A DNA stretch of 64,000 nt from an uncultured Clostridium sp. (GCA_946411515.1 CAMKEH010000004.1:1-64000); one strand, 5' to 3'. Shown: positions 27,784 to 36,617, counted from the stretch's first letter. The notes: generated by a model not told the origin, from the letters alone. Translations and numbers: made by a program.

Positions 27784-27815
27784 AGCGAAAACCAAAAAAG
27801 TTTTCGCTTTTTCTA
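27784..27815 (+). terminator. terminator of the VirD4-like operon
   Basis: AGCGAAAAC (27784-27792) / GTTTTCGCT (27800-27808), seven-base loop, TTTTTCT. Confidence 0.88.
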
Positions 27816-27844
27816 TTGCAAAAAATAAAAAAGTATAGTAGAAT
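27816..27844 (+). promoter_or_regulatory. promoter of the SbcD/YhaN-like pair
   Basis: TTGCAA (27816-27821), 17 bp, TAGAAT (27839-27844); start predicted near 27851. Confidence 0.6.
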
Positions 27845-27851
27845 ACTTGTT

Positions 27852-27986
27852 AAGATAATAAGGTAAAATTCAGAAATGCTAAATTTTAGTAAACCTAAGT
27901 GGTAGTCACATTTCAAGTGATTAATCTTATTATCTATAAATATTAGAGCATAATAAAATATTATTTTCAATAAAAAGGAGAAAAAA
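27852..27986 (+). promoter_or_regulatory. structured 5' leader
   Basis: A 10-bp perfect outer stem, AGATAATAAG (27853-27862) / CTTATTATCT (27926-27935), begins at the predicted transcript start. It encloses AAAATT...AATTTT and TCAC...GTGA hairpins, giving a possible three-way junction. About 50 nt then lead to the AAAGGAG ribosome site. I cannot match it to a known riboswitch. Confidence 0.45.
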
Positions 27987-29072
27987 ATGAAATTTGTACA
28001 TATTGCGGATATGCATTTTGATAGTCCATTTATAAACTTATCTCAAAAAGATACATTAGGAGACTTAAGAAGGCTTGAACAAAGAAAAGTGTTTAAGAAA
28101 ATAATAGAATATATAAAAGAAAATGATATAGAATATTTTTTTATTTCAGGTGATTTATATGAAAATCAATATGTTAAATTATCAACTATCGAATATATAA
28201 ATAGCTTATTTCAAGAAATACCTGAAACAAAAATTTTTATAGCACCAGGAAATCATGATCCATTAATTAAAAATTCTTACTATAATAAGTTTAAATGGAG
28301 TGATAATGTAAAAGTATTTAGCTCAAAAATAGAAAAAATTGAAACAGAAGATGCAAATATATATGGATATGGATTTGACGATTTTTATTGTTATGATTCT
28401 GGATTAAAAGAATTTAAATTAGAGAATAGTGAAAAATTAAATATATTAATCATACATGCCAGTTTAGATGGTGGATGGGATGACGAAAGAGTATATAATC
28501 CAATATCTTCTAAATTATTAAAAGAAAAAGGATTTGACTATGTAGCATTAGGGCATATTCATAAATTGGATTATAATTCGTATGAAGGACAAAAAATTAT
28601 ATATCCAAGTTCTCCAATAGCCCTAGGCTTTGATGAAATTGGTGACCATGGAATGATAGTAGGTAATTTAGAGGGGAAAGATTTAAATTTACAATTTGTT
28701 AAGCTTGATAATGAAGAATTTATAAAAAAAGAAATAGATGTAACAGATGTTTTTTCAAAAGAAGATTTGATAGAAAAAATAAACAGCATAAATGTTAAAG
28801 ATAATCAATATATAGAACTTATTTTAATTGGAAATAGAAACTTTGAAATAAATAAGTATGATATATTAAAATTTATATTAAATGAAAGAATTATAAAAAT
28901 AAAGGATAATACTAAAATAGCATATGATTTAGAAAAGATTGCTAAAGAAAATACTTTAAAAGGTATATTTACAAAGCAGATGTTAGATAAATTGAAAGAT
29001 GAAAATATAACTGATGAAGAAAAAGAGATAATTGAAAAAGCAATAGAAATAGCGTATGGTGCGTTAGAATAA
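27987..29072 (+). CDS. SbcD/YhaO-like DNA-repair metallophosphoesterase
   Basis: 361 aa calcineurin-like phosphoesterase. All five metal motifs: HIADMHFD, GDLYE, GNHDP, IHASLDG, and GHIHK. The C-terminal cap fits the YhaO/SbcD group. Works with the SMC-like ATPase encoded next, by analogy with SbcCD and YhaO-YhaN. AAAGGAG site upstream. Confidence 0.87.
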   Translation: MKFVHIADMHFDSPFINLSQKDTLGDLRRLEQRKVFKKIIEYIKENDIEYFFISGDLYENQYVKLSTIEYINSLFQEIPETKIFIAPGNHDPLIKNSYYNKFKWSDNVKVFSSKIEKIETEDANIYGYGFDDFYCYDSGLKEFKLENSEKLNILIIHASLDGGWDDERVYNPISSKLLKEKGFDYVALGHIHKLDYNSYEGQKIIYPSSPIALGFDEIGDHGMIVGNLEGKDLNLQFVKLDNEEFIKKEIDVTDVFSKEDLIEKINSINVKDNQYIELILIGNRNFEINKYDILKFILNERIIKIKDNTKIAYDLEKIAKENTLKGIFTKQMLDKLKDENITDEEKEIIEKAIEIAYGALE

Positions 29073-29111
29073 ATATTATCCACAAAATATTAACGAAATG
29101 AGGAAAAGTAT

Positions 29112-31079
29112 TTGAAAATAAACAAAATAAAAGTAAATTCATATGGAAAATTGAAAGAAAAAGAAATTAATTTAAATGATGGTATAAATATTATATATGG
29201 TAAAAACGAAGCTGGAAAATCAACACTTCTAAAATTTATAATTAATACTTTTTATGGTATATCAAAAAATAAAAAAGGAAAAGAGTATTCAGATTTTGAA
29301 AAATTTAAACCATGGTTTGGGGAAGAGTTTTCTGGAAAAATAGAATATGAATTAAATAGCCATCAAAAATTTGAAGTATATAGAGATTTTAAAAAGAAAA
29401 ATCCACAAATATATAATAAAAATAAAGAAGATATTTCAAAAGAATTTAATATAGATAAAAATAAAGGAAATGAATTCTTTTATGAACAAACAAATGTTGA
29501 TGAAGAGTTATTTTTATCAACTTTGGTTGTAGGACAAACAGAGTCTAAGCTTGAAAAACAAGAGCAAAGTATGTTAGTTCAGAAAATTTCTAATTTAGTT
29601 GGAACGGGGAATGATAATGTTTCTTACAAAATAGCAATTGATAGAATAAATAGGCGCAGATTAGATGAAATAGGAACAGATAAATCTAGGGAAAAGCCAA
29701 TTAACATATTAGAAAGAAAAATACAAAATTTGGAAAAAGAAAAAGAAGAATTAGAAAAATATGAGAATTTAAAGTATGAAATTGAAGAAAATAAAAATAA
29801 TTTAAAAGAAGAAATAATAAAATTAGAAAATGAAAATAATTTATTAAAAGGAATAAAAATTATTTTTGAAAAAGAAAATTTAGAAAAAGAAAAAATTAAA
29901 ATAAAAGAAAATATAAAAAATGAAAATAATAAAAAAATAAATTTAATAAAAAATGAAATAGAAAATATAAAAAGTGAAAATAAAAATATTTTAGAATTAA
30001 ATTCTGAAAATATAAATTATAATAAAAAAATAAAAGAAAAAATAAAAAAAGAAAAAAATAAAATAAATAAAAAAATAATTTTAATATTTTTATCTATTAT
30101 TTTATTAAATATTTTACAATTTATTTTTATAAAAAATCAAATATTTAATTATATTTTTCTTCTTACAGTACCAATGGATTTAATTTTTTCTGTTTATTAT
30201 AAAAATAAAATGAATAAAGAAATAAAAAATAATGAAAAAAATAATTTTAATAATTTTAATGAAATAAATTATGAAATAAAAAATAAAGAAAATGAAATAA
30301 ATATATTAGAAAAAAATAATATTGAAATAGAAAATGAAATAGCAAATATAAAAAATAAATTAATTTTAAATATTAATTTAGAAAAAGAAAAAATAAAAAA
30401 TAATTATATAAATAAAATAGAAAAAAATAAATTAAATAATATTATGAATTCCGAAAACATAAATTTAGATATAGAAAATTTACAAGAAATATTAAATGAT
30501 AAAAAATTAGAATTGAATTCTTTAAATTTAGAACAAAAAAATATAGAACCTAAACTTGATAATTTATCAAAATTAGAGGAAGAATTAGTTAACGATAAAG
30601 AAAAAATGTCAACCTTAAAAAAAGAAATTTTGAGTTTTGATTTAGCAAAAGAAATTTTAGAAGCATCTTATGAAAGAATGAAAAATTCGATAACCCCTAA
30701 GTTTACACAAGAATTATCTAATGTAATATCAGAAATAACAGATAAAAAATATAAAAATGTTACATTTAATGATGAAGAAGGTTTGATTATAGAACTAGAA
30801 ACTGGTAATTATATCCCAGTATCTAAATTAAGTATAGGAACTATTGACCAATTATATTTATCACTTAGACTTTCTATGGCAGAAGAAATATCTAATGAAA
30901 AATTACCAATTATATTAGATGAAGCTTTTGCATATTATGATGATGAAAGATTAAAAAATATTTTGGAATATATTAATAATAAATTTAGAAATCACCAAGC
31001 AATTATTTTTACATGTACAAATAGAGAAAAGAAAATATTAAATAATTTAAATGTAATGTTTAATTATATTGAATTATAA
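29112..31079 (+). CDS. YhaN/SbcC-like SMC-type ATPase with hydrophobic mid-coil segment
   Basis: 655 aa, TTG start after GAGGAAAAG. N-terminal Walker A GKNEAGKST (about 35-43), then long coiled coils extremely rich in Lys, Glu, Asn and Ile, and a C-terminal ABC signature (LSIGTIDQLYLSLRL) and Walker B (LPIILDEAF). In the middle (residues about 325-370) two hydrophobic helices lie where SbcC has its zinc hook; a membrane-spanning mid-coil is known for YhaN-type proteins. Probably a membrane-associated repair complex with the nuclease upstream. Confidence 0.82.
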   Translation: MKINKIKVNSYGKLKEKEINLNDGINIIYGKNEAGKSTLLKFIINTFYGISKNKKGKEYSDFEKFKPWFGEEFSGKIEYELNSHQKFEVYRDFKKKNPQIYNKNKEDISKEFNIDKNKGNEFFYEQTNVDEELFLSTLVVGQTESKLEKQEQSMLVQKISNLVGTGNDNVSYKIAIDRINRRRLDEIGTDKSREKPINILERKIQNLEKEKEELEKYENLKYEIEENKNNLKEEIIKLENENNLLKGIKIIFEKENLEKEKIKIKENIKNENNKKINLIKNEIENIKSENKNILELNSENINYNKKIKEKIKKEKNKINKKIILIFLSIILLNILQFIFIKNQIFNYIFLLTVPMDLIFSVYYKNKMNKEIKNNEKNNFNNFNEINYEIKNKENEINILEKNNIEIENEIANIKNKLILNINLEKEKIKNNYINKIEKNKLNNIMNSENINLDIENLQEILNDKKLELNSLNLEQKNIEPKLDNLSKLEEELVNDKEKMSTLKKEILSFDLAKEILEASYERMKNSITPKFTQELSNVISEITDKKYKNVTFNDEEGLIIELETGNYIPVSKLSIGTIDQLYLSLRLSMAEEISNEKLPIILDEAFAYYDDERLKNILEYINNKFRNHQAIIFTCTNREKKILNNLNVMFNYIEL

Positions 31080-31091
31080 TAAAATAAAGTA

Positions 31092-31120
31092 TAGACTTTA
31101 TGGTAAGTATATGTTATAAT
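31092..31120 (+). promoter_or_regulatory. promoter of the small basic protein gene
   Basis: TAGACT (31092-31097), 17 bp, TATAAT (31115-31120). Confidence 0.5.
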
Positions 31121-31151
31121 GTGAATACTAAATTTTAAGGAGGTAATCTTC

Positions 31152-31325
31152 GTGGGTAAAAGACGGAAAGCATTAGAAAAACAACGTAAGGCAAACACCG
31201 TAAAAGCAAGAGCAAAAAGAGCAAAAAAAGCTTATTATCAATCTCCTGAGGCAAAACAAAAATGGGAGGAAAAAAAGGCAAAAAAAGCTCAAAGTCTTGA
31301 TGATAGGGTGGATAAAAACCTCTAA
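31152..31325 (+). CDS. small Lys/Arg/Ala-rich protein
   Basis: 57 aa, GTG start after AAGGAGGT with 8-base spacing, and its own promoter and terminator hairpins, so it is likely real. About 45 percent of residues are Lys, Arg or Ala, arranged as an amphipathic or nucleic-acid-binding helix (KARAKRAKKAYY). Not recognised as a family. It contains an in-frame CGG (Lys-Arg-Arg-Lys) followed by AAA that must be read as Arg, since +1 would meet a stop four codons later. Confidence 0.55.
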   Translation: MGKRRKALEKQRKANTVKARAKRAKKAYYQSPEAKQKWEEKKAKKAQSLDDRVDKNL

Positions 31326-31327
31326 AT

Positions 31328-31387
31328 CCGATATAAATGTATCGGCAAGCGCATATATCAATTAATTTTGATGTATGTGCTTTTTAA
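31328..31387 (+). terminator. two hairpins after the small basic protein gene
   Basis: CCGATA/TATCGG (31329-31346) then AGCGCATATATCAA paired imperfectly with TTGATGTATGTGCTTTTT (to about 31386), which has a T tail. Confidence 0.65.
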
Positions 31388-31410
31388 GTGTAAAATATTA
31401 GATAATGATA

Positions 31411-31439
31411 TTGTAAATACTTTAAAAATATAGTATAAT
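31411..31439 (+). promoter_or_regulatory. promoter of prfA
   Basis: TTGTAA (31411-31416), 17 bp, TATAAT (31434-31439). Confidence 0.7.
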
Positions 31440-31474
31440 ACCTAAAGCATATAAAAAGAAAGGAAGAAAACAAT

Positions 31475-32533
31475 ATGTTTGAAAAATTAGAGGCTGTTGA
31501 AAAAAGATATAATGAATTAACAAAAATGATTGCAGACCCAGAAGTAATAGCTAACCAATCAGAATGGCAAAAACTTATGAAAGAACATGCAAGTATAGAA
31601 GAAATAGTATTAAAATTTAGAGAATATAAAAAAGTAAAACAATCTATGGAGGAAGCAGAAGAATTAATGCAAGATGAAGATATGAAAGAACTTGCAGAGG
31701 AAGAATATTATAGTTCAAAAGAACAATTACCAAAATTAGAAGATGAATTAAAAATATTATTAATTCCAAAAGATCCAGATGATGATAAGAATATTATGTG
31801 TGAAATAAGAGCTGGTGCAGGAGGAGAAGAAGCAGCACTTTTTGCGGGAACATTATTTAGAATGTATTCAATGTATGCGGAAAAAAGACATTGGAAATTA
31901 GAAGTTTTAAATGAAAACGAAACAGGCTTAGGTGGTTATAAAGAAATATCATTTATGATAACAGGAAAAGGTGTATATAGCAGACTAAAATTTGAAAGTG
32001 GTGTCCATAGAGTGCAAAGAGTACCTGATACAGAAAGTAGTGGAAGAATCCATACTTCAACAGCAACAGTTGCAGTACTTCCAGTAGTTGAAGATGTTGA
32101 AATAGAAATAAATCCATCTGATATAAAAATGGAAGTATTTAGGGCTTCAGGGGCTGGAGGACAACATATTAATAAAACATCATCAGCCGTAAGACTAATA
32201 CATGAACCAACAGGTATTGTTGTAGAATGTCAAACAGAAAGATCACAATTTCAAAACAAAGATAATGCAATGAAAATGCTTAGAACTAAACTTTATGAAA
32301 TAGAAAAAGAAAAGCAAGATAGTGAAATTGCAAATAGTAGAAAGTCACAAGTAGGCTCAGGAGATAGAAGTGAAAAAATTAGAACATATAATTATCCTCA
32401 AGGAAGAATAACAGACCATAGAATTGGGATGAGTATATATCAAATGGAAAACTTCTTAAACGGTGATATTGATGAAATGATAGATAATTTAATTGCAGCA
32501 GATAGAGCTGAAAAATTAAAAGGTGAAGAATAA
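31475..32533 (+). CDS. prfA: peptide chain release factor 1
   Basis: 352 aa. Catalytic GGQ (about residues 228-230, [15 protein letters not shown]) and class I RF fold; the recognition region corresponds to RF1 (reads UAA/UAG). There is no internal +1 frameshift like that of prfB, and the gene is uninterrupted. AAAGGAAG ribosome site. Confidence 0.95.
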   Translation: MFEKLEAVEKRYNELTKMIADPEVIANQSEWQKLMKEHASIEEIVLKFREYKKVKQSMEEAEELMQDEDMKELAEEEYYSSKEQLPKLEDELKILLIPKDPDDDKNIMCEIRAGAGGEEAALFAGTLFRMYSMYAEKRHWKLEVLNENETGLGGYKEISFMITGKGVYSRLKFESGVHRVQRVPDTESSGRIHTSTATVAVLPVVEDVEIEINPSDIKMEVFRASGAGGQHINKTSSAVRLIHEPTGIVVECQTERSQFQNKDNAMKMLRTKLYEIEKEKQDSEIANSRKSQVGSGDRSEKIRTYNYPQGRITDHRIGMSIYQMENFLNGDIDEMIDNLIAADRAEKLKGEE

Positions 32534-32566
32534 TAAACTAAAAATATCTTATGAATAAAATAAAAC

Positions 32567-32610
32567 TCCTAAAAATAGACTTTAATAAAGTTGATTTTGG
32601 GAGTTTTTGA
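32567..32610 (+). terminator. long hairpin: prfA terminator overlapping ZIP ribosome site
   Basis: AAAACTCCTAAAAATAGACTTT pairs with AAAGTTGATTTTGGGAGTTTT with only a few bulges, then TTTTGA. The 3' arm contains the GGGAG ribosome site of the ZIP gene, whose ATG is at 32612. Confidence 0.75.
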
Positions 32611-32611
32611 T

Positions 32612-33362
32612 ATGAGTGAGATTTTAAAAACAACAATTTTAGGATTATTTTTTGGAACTTTTGGAACTACATTAGGAGGAATAATAGGAGTATTAATAAA
32701 GAAGCAGTCAAATAAATTTCTAGGTTTTATACTATCATTTGCATCAGGATTAATGATGTCTATAATATGTTTTGATCTAATACCAGAAGCATTAGAAATT
32801 AGTGATATAAGTAAAGTTATAATGGGAATTATACTAGGAATTCTCATTATGATTTTTTGTGATTTATTAGTACAAAAAAGATTTAATATTAAAAATAATT
32901 CTGAAAAAAATAGAATAAATAATAATTTATTAAAAGTCGGAATGGTTGTATCAATTGGTTTGGCAATACATAACTTTCCTGAAGGATTAGCAATTGGCGC
33001 TGGATTCGAAGCCTCTATTAAATTAGGGATAAGTTTAGCAATTGCGATATGCTTCCATGATATACCAGAAGGGATATCCATGGCAGTGCCTATGAAAAAT
33101 GGAGGCATGAAAAAGAAAAAAGTGATTTTATATGTTATATTGTCTGGAATAACAACAGGTATTGGTGCATTTTTTGGAGCTTTAGTTGGTTCTATATCGA
33201 AAGAGGTAATTTCTATTTGCCTAAGTTTTGCGGCAGGTGCAATGTTATATATAGTCTCACGGAGAATTAATACCAGAATCTAATAAATTATATAATGGCA
33301 GAATGACAGCTATTGGTAATATGATAGGATTCTTAATTGGAATTTTTGTTATGAATTTATAA
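32612..33362 (+). CDS. ZIP-family metal transporter, read with one +1 frameshift
   Basis: 249 aa after frame restoration. Several transmembrane helices; metal-site helices carry HNFPEGLAIGAGFE and CFHDIPEGISMAVPM, the ZupT/ZIP signatures for zinc or other divalent metal uptake. The zero frame ends soon after AAGAMLYIVS; skipping C33260 gives GELIPES and a final transmembrane helix (IGNMIGFLIGIFVM) with a stop at 33360-33362. ELIPES is a conserved ZIP motif, so the shift is needed for a normal end. The start ATG follows GGGAG within the upstream hairpin. Confidence 0.83.
33257..33263 (+). other. candidate +1 frameshift site (TCA-C-GGA) in the ZIP gene
   Basis: Zero-frame CGG at 33260-33262; Gly217 needs GGA at 33261-33263. 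Confidence 0.75.
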
Positions 33363-33380
33363 AAAAATTGTAGTGTTCGC

Positions 33381-33409
33381 TTGTTTTTTTTATTAAAGGT
33401 AAGTATAAT
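33381..33409 (+). promoter_or_regulatory. promoter of the small hydrophobic peptide gene
   Basis: TTGTTT (33381-33386), 17 bp, TATAAT (33404-33409). Confidence 0.55.
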
Positions 33410-33479
33410 CTTTACTAGAAGATGAGAGAAGCAGAGTGTGGCAAACCGTTTATCCTACATATGAGAGGAGGCGGTGCGT

Positions 33480-33629
33480 ATGTTATTAGAACAAGTTTAT
33501 ATAGTATTTATTTACATATTATCATTTGAACTTGCAATAGTAACAGTTGTCGCTATTGCCTTATTTGTAGCATTATGTGTTACAGTAAGAAAATTAGACA
33601 ACAAAAAAACATCTCTGCCTGAACCTTAG
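33480..33629 (+). CDS. 49-aa hydrophobic peptide, candidate type I toxin
   Basis: ATG follows GAGGAGG. The peptide has one long hydrophobic helix (about residues 6-36) and a short basic/polar tail (RKLDNKK), the shape of membrane-acting type I toxins and holin-like peptides of Firmicutes. Its stop lies inside a bidirectional terminator. A convergent minus-strand promoter (33695-33723) would make a short antisense RNA ending at the same terminator. Function is inferred from architecture only; no specific family match. Confidence 0.6.
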   Translation: MLLEQVYIVFIYILSFELAIVTVVAIALFVALCVTVRKLDNKKTSLPEP

Positions 33630-33645
33630 AGATGTTTTTTAAAAA
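33605..33645. terminator. bidirectional terminator overlapping the peptide stop
   Basis: AAAACATCTCT (33607-33617) / AGAGATGTTTT around 11 bases, with A run before and T run after, so it can terminate transcription from both sides. Confidence 0.8.
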
Positions 33646-33694
33646 TATTTCAAAAGGTTTGCCACACTTTTGTGGTATCTCATTTTCTATGATT

Positions 33695-33723
33695 ATTATA
33701 CTTTAAATTTTTAAAAAAGTCAA
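33695..33723 (-). promoter_or_regulatory. antisense promoter converging on the peptide gene
   Basis: On the minus strand TTGACT (33723-33718), 17 bp, TATAAT (33700-33695). Predicted RNA of about 80 nt from near 33688 to the terminator at 33605-33645. Confidence 0.6.
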
Positions 33724-33756
33724 TAGTAGTATTTTAAATGGAGAAAGGAAAAACAA

Positions 33757-36064
33757 ATGAAAGAGATATTAAAAGGATTAAATGATAAACAATATGAAGC
33801 AGTAGTAAATACAGAAGGACCATGCTTGGTGATTGCTGGAGCAGGAAGTGGAAAAACAAAAGTATTAACACATAAAATAGCATATATAATAGGAGAAAAA
33901 AAGGCATATCCATGGGATATTCTGGCAATAACATTTACAAATAAAGCAGCAAATGAGATGAAAGAAAGAATAGCTGGTTTAATTGGAGAACAAGCAAAAG
34001 ATATATGGATGGGAACATTCCACTCTATTTGTGTAAAAATCTTAAGAAGATTTATAGATAGAATTGGATTTGATACATCATTTATAATATTTGATACAAC
34101 AGATCAAAGGACATTAGTAAAAGGATGCTTAAAAGATTTAAATATAGATGATAAATTATTTACAGATAGAAGTGTACTGTCAGAAATTAGTAATGCAAAA
34201 AACGAAATGCTAGAACCAGATATGTATATTGCAAAAGCAAATGGAGATTTTAGAAAAGAAAAAATAGGAACAGTTTATGAATTATATCAAAAAAGATTAA
34301 AAGAAAATAATGCAATAGATTTTGATGATATCATAAACTATACAATAAAAATATTAATGGAAAATCCAGATATACTAGAATATTATACAAATAAATTTAA
34401 ATATGTTTTAGTAGACGAGTACCAAGATACAAATAAAGCCCAATTTACGTTAGTAACAATGCTTGCTTCTAAAAACGGGAATATCACAGTAGTAGGTGAT
34501 AATGATCAACGGCATTTATTCTTTTAGGGGGGCAGACATTTCAAATATATTAAACTTTGAAAGAGATTTTCCAGGAACTAAGATAATAAAACTAGAACAA
34601 AATTATCGTTGTACTGGAAATATATTAAAAGCTGCAAATAGTGTTATAAAAAATAATGAAGTTAAATATAAAAAAGAATTATGGACTAAAAACGAAGAAG
34701 GAAATTTACCAAAAGTATATCAAGCAGATAATGAATATGATGAAGGAACATATATTGTAGAGCAAATAGAACATTTAAGAAGGGAAGAATATTATAAGTA
34801 TTCGGATTTTGCCGTTCTTTATAGAATGAACACACAATCAAGAGCAATTGAAGATATTCTAAGAAGAGAAAATATACCATATAAAATTATAGGTGGTTTA
34901 AAATTCTATGAAAGAAAAGAAATAAAAGATATAATTGCATATTTAAGATTAATTCAAAATGGTAATGATAATTTGAGCTTAAAAAGAATTATAAATGAAC
35001 CGAAAAGAGGAATTGGAAAGACAAGCTTAGATAAGATTGAGCAAATTGCAAATGCGAGTAGAATTTCAATGTATGAAGTTATAAAAAATGCTGAGCAATT
35101 CGGACTAAATAGAGTTTACTTAAATTCAAGAGAATTTGTTAATTGCATAGAAGAGTTAAAAGCAAAAAAAGATGAATTAACAATTTCAGAACTTATTAAA
35201 CAAACACTTAAAAAATCAGGATATACTAAAGCTTTAGAATTAGAAAATACAGTAGAGGCAGAAAATAGAATAGAAAACTTGGATGAATTTTTAACAGTTG
35301 CAATAGAATTTGAAGAGGAAGAAGCAGAAAATGAATTAAGTAACTTCTTAGAAGGAATAACTTTATCTAGTGATATAGATGATTTAGAAGAAGGAGAGGA
35401 GTATGTCACTTTAATGACTCTTCATAGTGCAAAAGGATTAGAGTTTCCAGCTGTGTTCTTAGTAGGAATGGAAGAAGGTATTTTTCCAGGATATAAATCT
35501 ATATCAGAGCCAAAAGAACTAGAAGAAGAAAGAAGACTTTGTTATGTTGGAATAACAAGAGCAAAAGAATATTTATTTTTAACATGTAGTAAACAAAGAA
35601 CAATATTTGGCTCAACAAGTTATAATCCAACATCTAGATTTTTAAATGAAATACCAAAAGACTTGTTAGAGGGCTATGAAGAATCTTTTGGAGAAGTAAG
35701 TAATAAAGATAGTATGTTTAAAAATTCCGTATATAGTTGGAGTTATGGAAGTAAAAATAATAGTAATATAAAAACATATAAGATTGAAGAAAAGGATCCA
35801 GTGGTGGCAGCAGCAAGTAGTAAAAATTCTGGTTTTGCATTTAGAACAGCAGAAAGCTTTTTAAGTAATTTATCAAAGAAAAATACAAATAATGTAGATT
35901 TATCACAATATAAAGAGGGAGTTAGAGTATTTCACAAAAAGTTTGGCGAAGGAACTATAAATAAAACAGAACCAGAAGGAGAAGATTTAAAAGTAGATAT
36001 TAACTTTGATAAAGTAGGACATAAAAGACTTATGGCAAAATATGCAAATTTGGAAATTATATAA
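33757..36064 (+). CDS. pcrA: UvrD/PcrA-type DNA helicase, read with one +1 frameshift
   Basis: 768 aa after frame restoration, normal for PcrA. Upstream of the break: Q motif LNDKQYEAV, Walker A GAGSGKTK, and VDEYQDTNKAQ. The break follows GDNDQ; skipping C34510 gives GIYSFRGADISNIL, i.e. motif III (usually DDQSIYSFRGA). Downstream: QNYRCTGNI, VTLMTLHSAKGLEFPAVFLVG and VGITRAKEYLFLT. Superfamily 1 3'-5' helicase for nucleotide excision repair and conflict resolution; essential in many Firmicutes. The C-terminal PcrA tudor-like end (GVRVFHKKFGEGTI) is present. Confidence 0.9.
34507..34513 (+). other. candidate +1 frameshift site (CAA-C-GGC) in pcrA
   Basis: Zero-frame CGG at 34510-34512, shifted codon GGC at 34511-34513 (Gly252). 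This is the only site where the fourth base is C rather than A. Confidence 0.8.
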
Positions 36065-36069
36065 TTATA

Positions 36070-36110
36070 TAAAATATGGAAGATAAATATTTATTTTCCA
36101 TATTTTTTGT
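36070..36110 (+). terminator. terminator of pcrA
   Basis: AAAATATGGAA / TTCCATATTTT stem followed by TT. Confidence 0.75.
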
Positions 36111-36171
36111 ATAAAGAATAAAAAACTGGAAATAATTTAATCAGAATAATTAAAAGAAAGGAAGGATAGAA

Positions 36172-36360
36172 ATGCCAGATTTAAACCAATTAGAATTACA
36201 ACATTTAAGACACTTAATAGGAGCTCATGATACAGCATATCAAAAGTTAAATACTTATTCTTCACAAGCTGTAGATCCACAAATTAAACAATTATTTACA
36301 AAATCAGCGCAAGATGCGTTAAACACAAAACAAAAATTAATGAGTTTTTTAAGTGAATAA
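36172..36360 (+). CDS. small CotF-like spore coat protein
   Basis: 62 aa, all helical, with the pattern LELQHLRHLIGAHDTAYQKL as in the small partner of Clostridial CotF pairs. AAGGAAGG site. Thirteen bases before the second CotF-like gene, so co-expressed, probably in the mother cell. Confidence 0.7.
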   Translation: MPDLNQLELQHLRHLIGAHDTAYQKLNTYSSQAVDPQIKQLFTKSAQDALNTKQKLMSFLSE

Positions 36361-36373
36361 GGAGGATATTTAA

Positions 36374-36616
36374 ATGGATGAAAAAACAATGGTAAATGAC
36401 ATATTAGCTGGAGTTAAATCAGATTTAACAGCATATCAAACAGCTATAACGGAAGCGGAAAATATGCAATTAAGACAAGCTTTTCAAGAAATAAGAAATA
36501 GTGATGAAAGCTTCCAATTTGAATTATTTAAAGTAGCAAAAGCTAAAGGATATTATAAACCAGCTGAAAAAGCTACTGTAACAGAAATAAACACAGTAAA
36601 ATCAGATTTACAATAA
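36374..36616 (+). CDS. CotF-family spore coat protein
   Basis: 80 aa. DEKTMVNDILAGVKSDLTAYQTAI and the terminal AKAKGYYKPAEKAT fit the CotF family of four-helix, ferritin-like coat proteins. AGGAGGATATTTAA site. Second gene of the coat pair. Confidence 0.78.
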   Translation: MDEKTMVNDILAGVKSDLTAYQTAITEAENMQLRQAFQEIRNSDESFQFELFKVAKAKGYYKPAEKATVTEINTVKSDLQ

Positions 36617-36617
36617 T

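Larger units (their letters stand above)
33435..33668. repeat. 13-bp inverted repeat flanking the small peptide gene
   Basis: AGTGTGGCAAACC (33435-33447) and GGTTTGCCACACT (33656-33668) are perfect inverted copies. No target duplication is evident outside. Confidence 0.7.

Noticed and set aside
24821..27815. Integrative conjugative element around the VirD4-like gene
   Set aside because: No relaxase, integrase, att repeats or other T4SS genes are present; flanks are ordinary chromosomal genes.
31475..32533. Release factor gene as a prfB-type programmed frameshift
   Set aside because: The protein is RF1 (prfA); it is uninterrupted and has no in-frame UGA or CUU-UGA element.
33435..33668. Small peptide locus as a MITE with 13-bp terminal inverted repeats
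   Set aside because: No target-site duplication is visible and the promoters and terminator form a coherent expression unit; cannot be fully excluded without a copy-number search.
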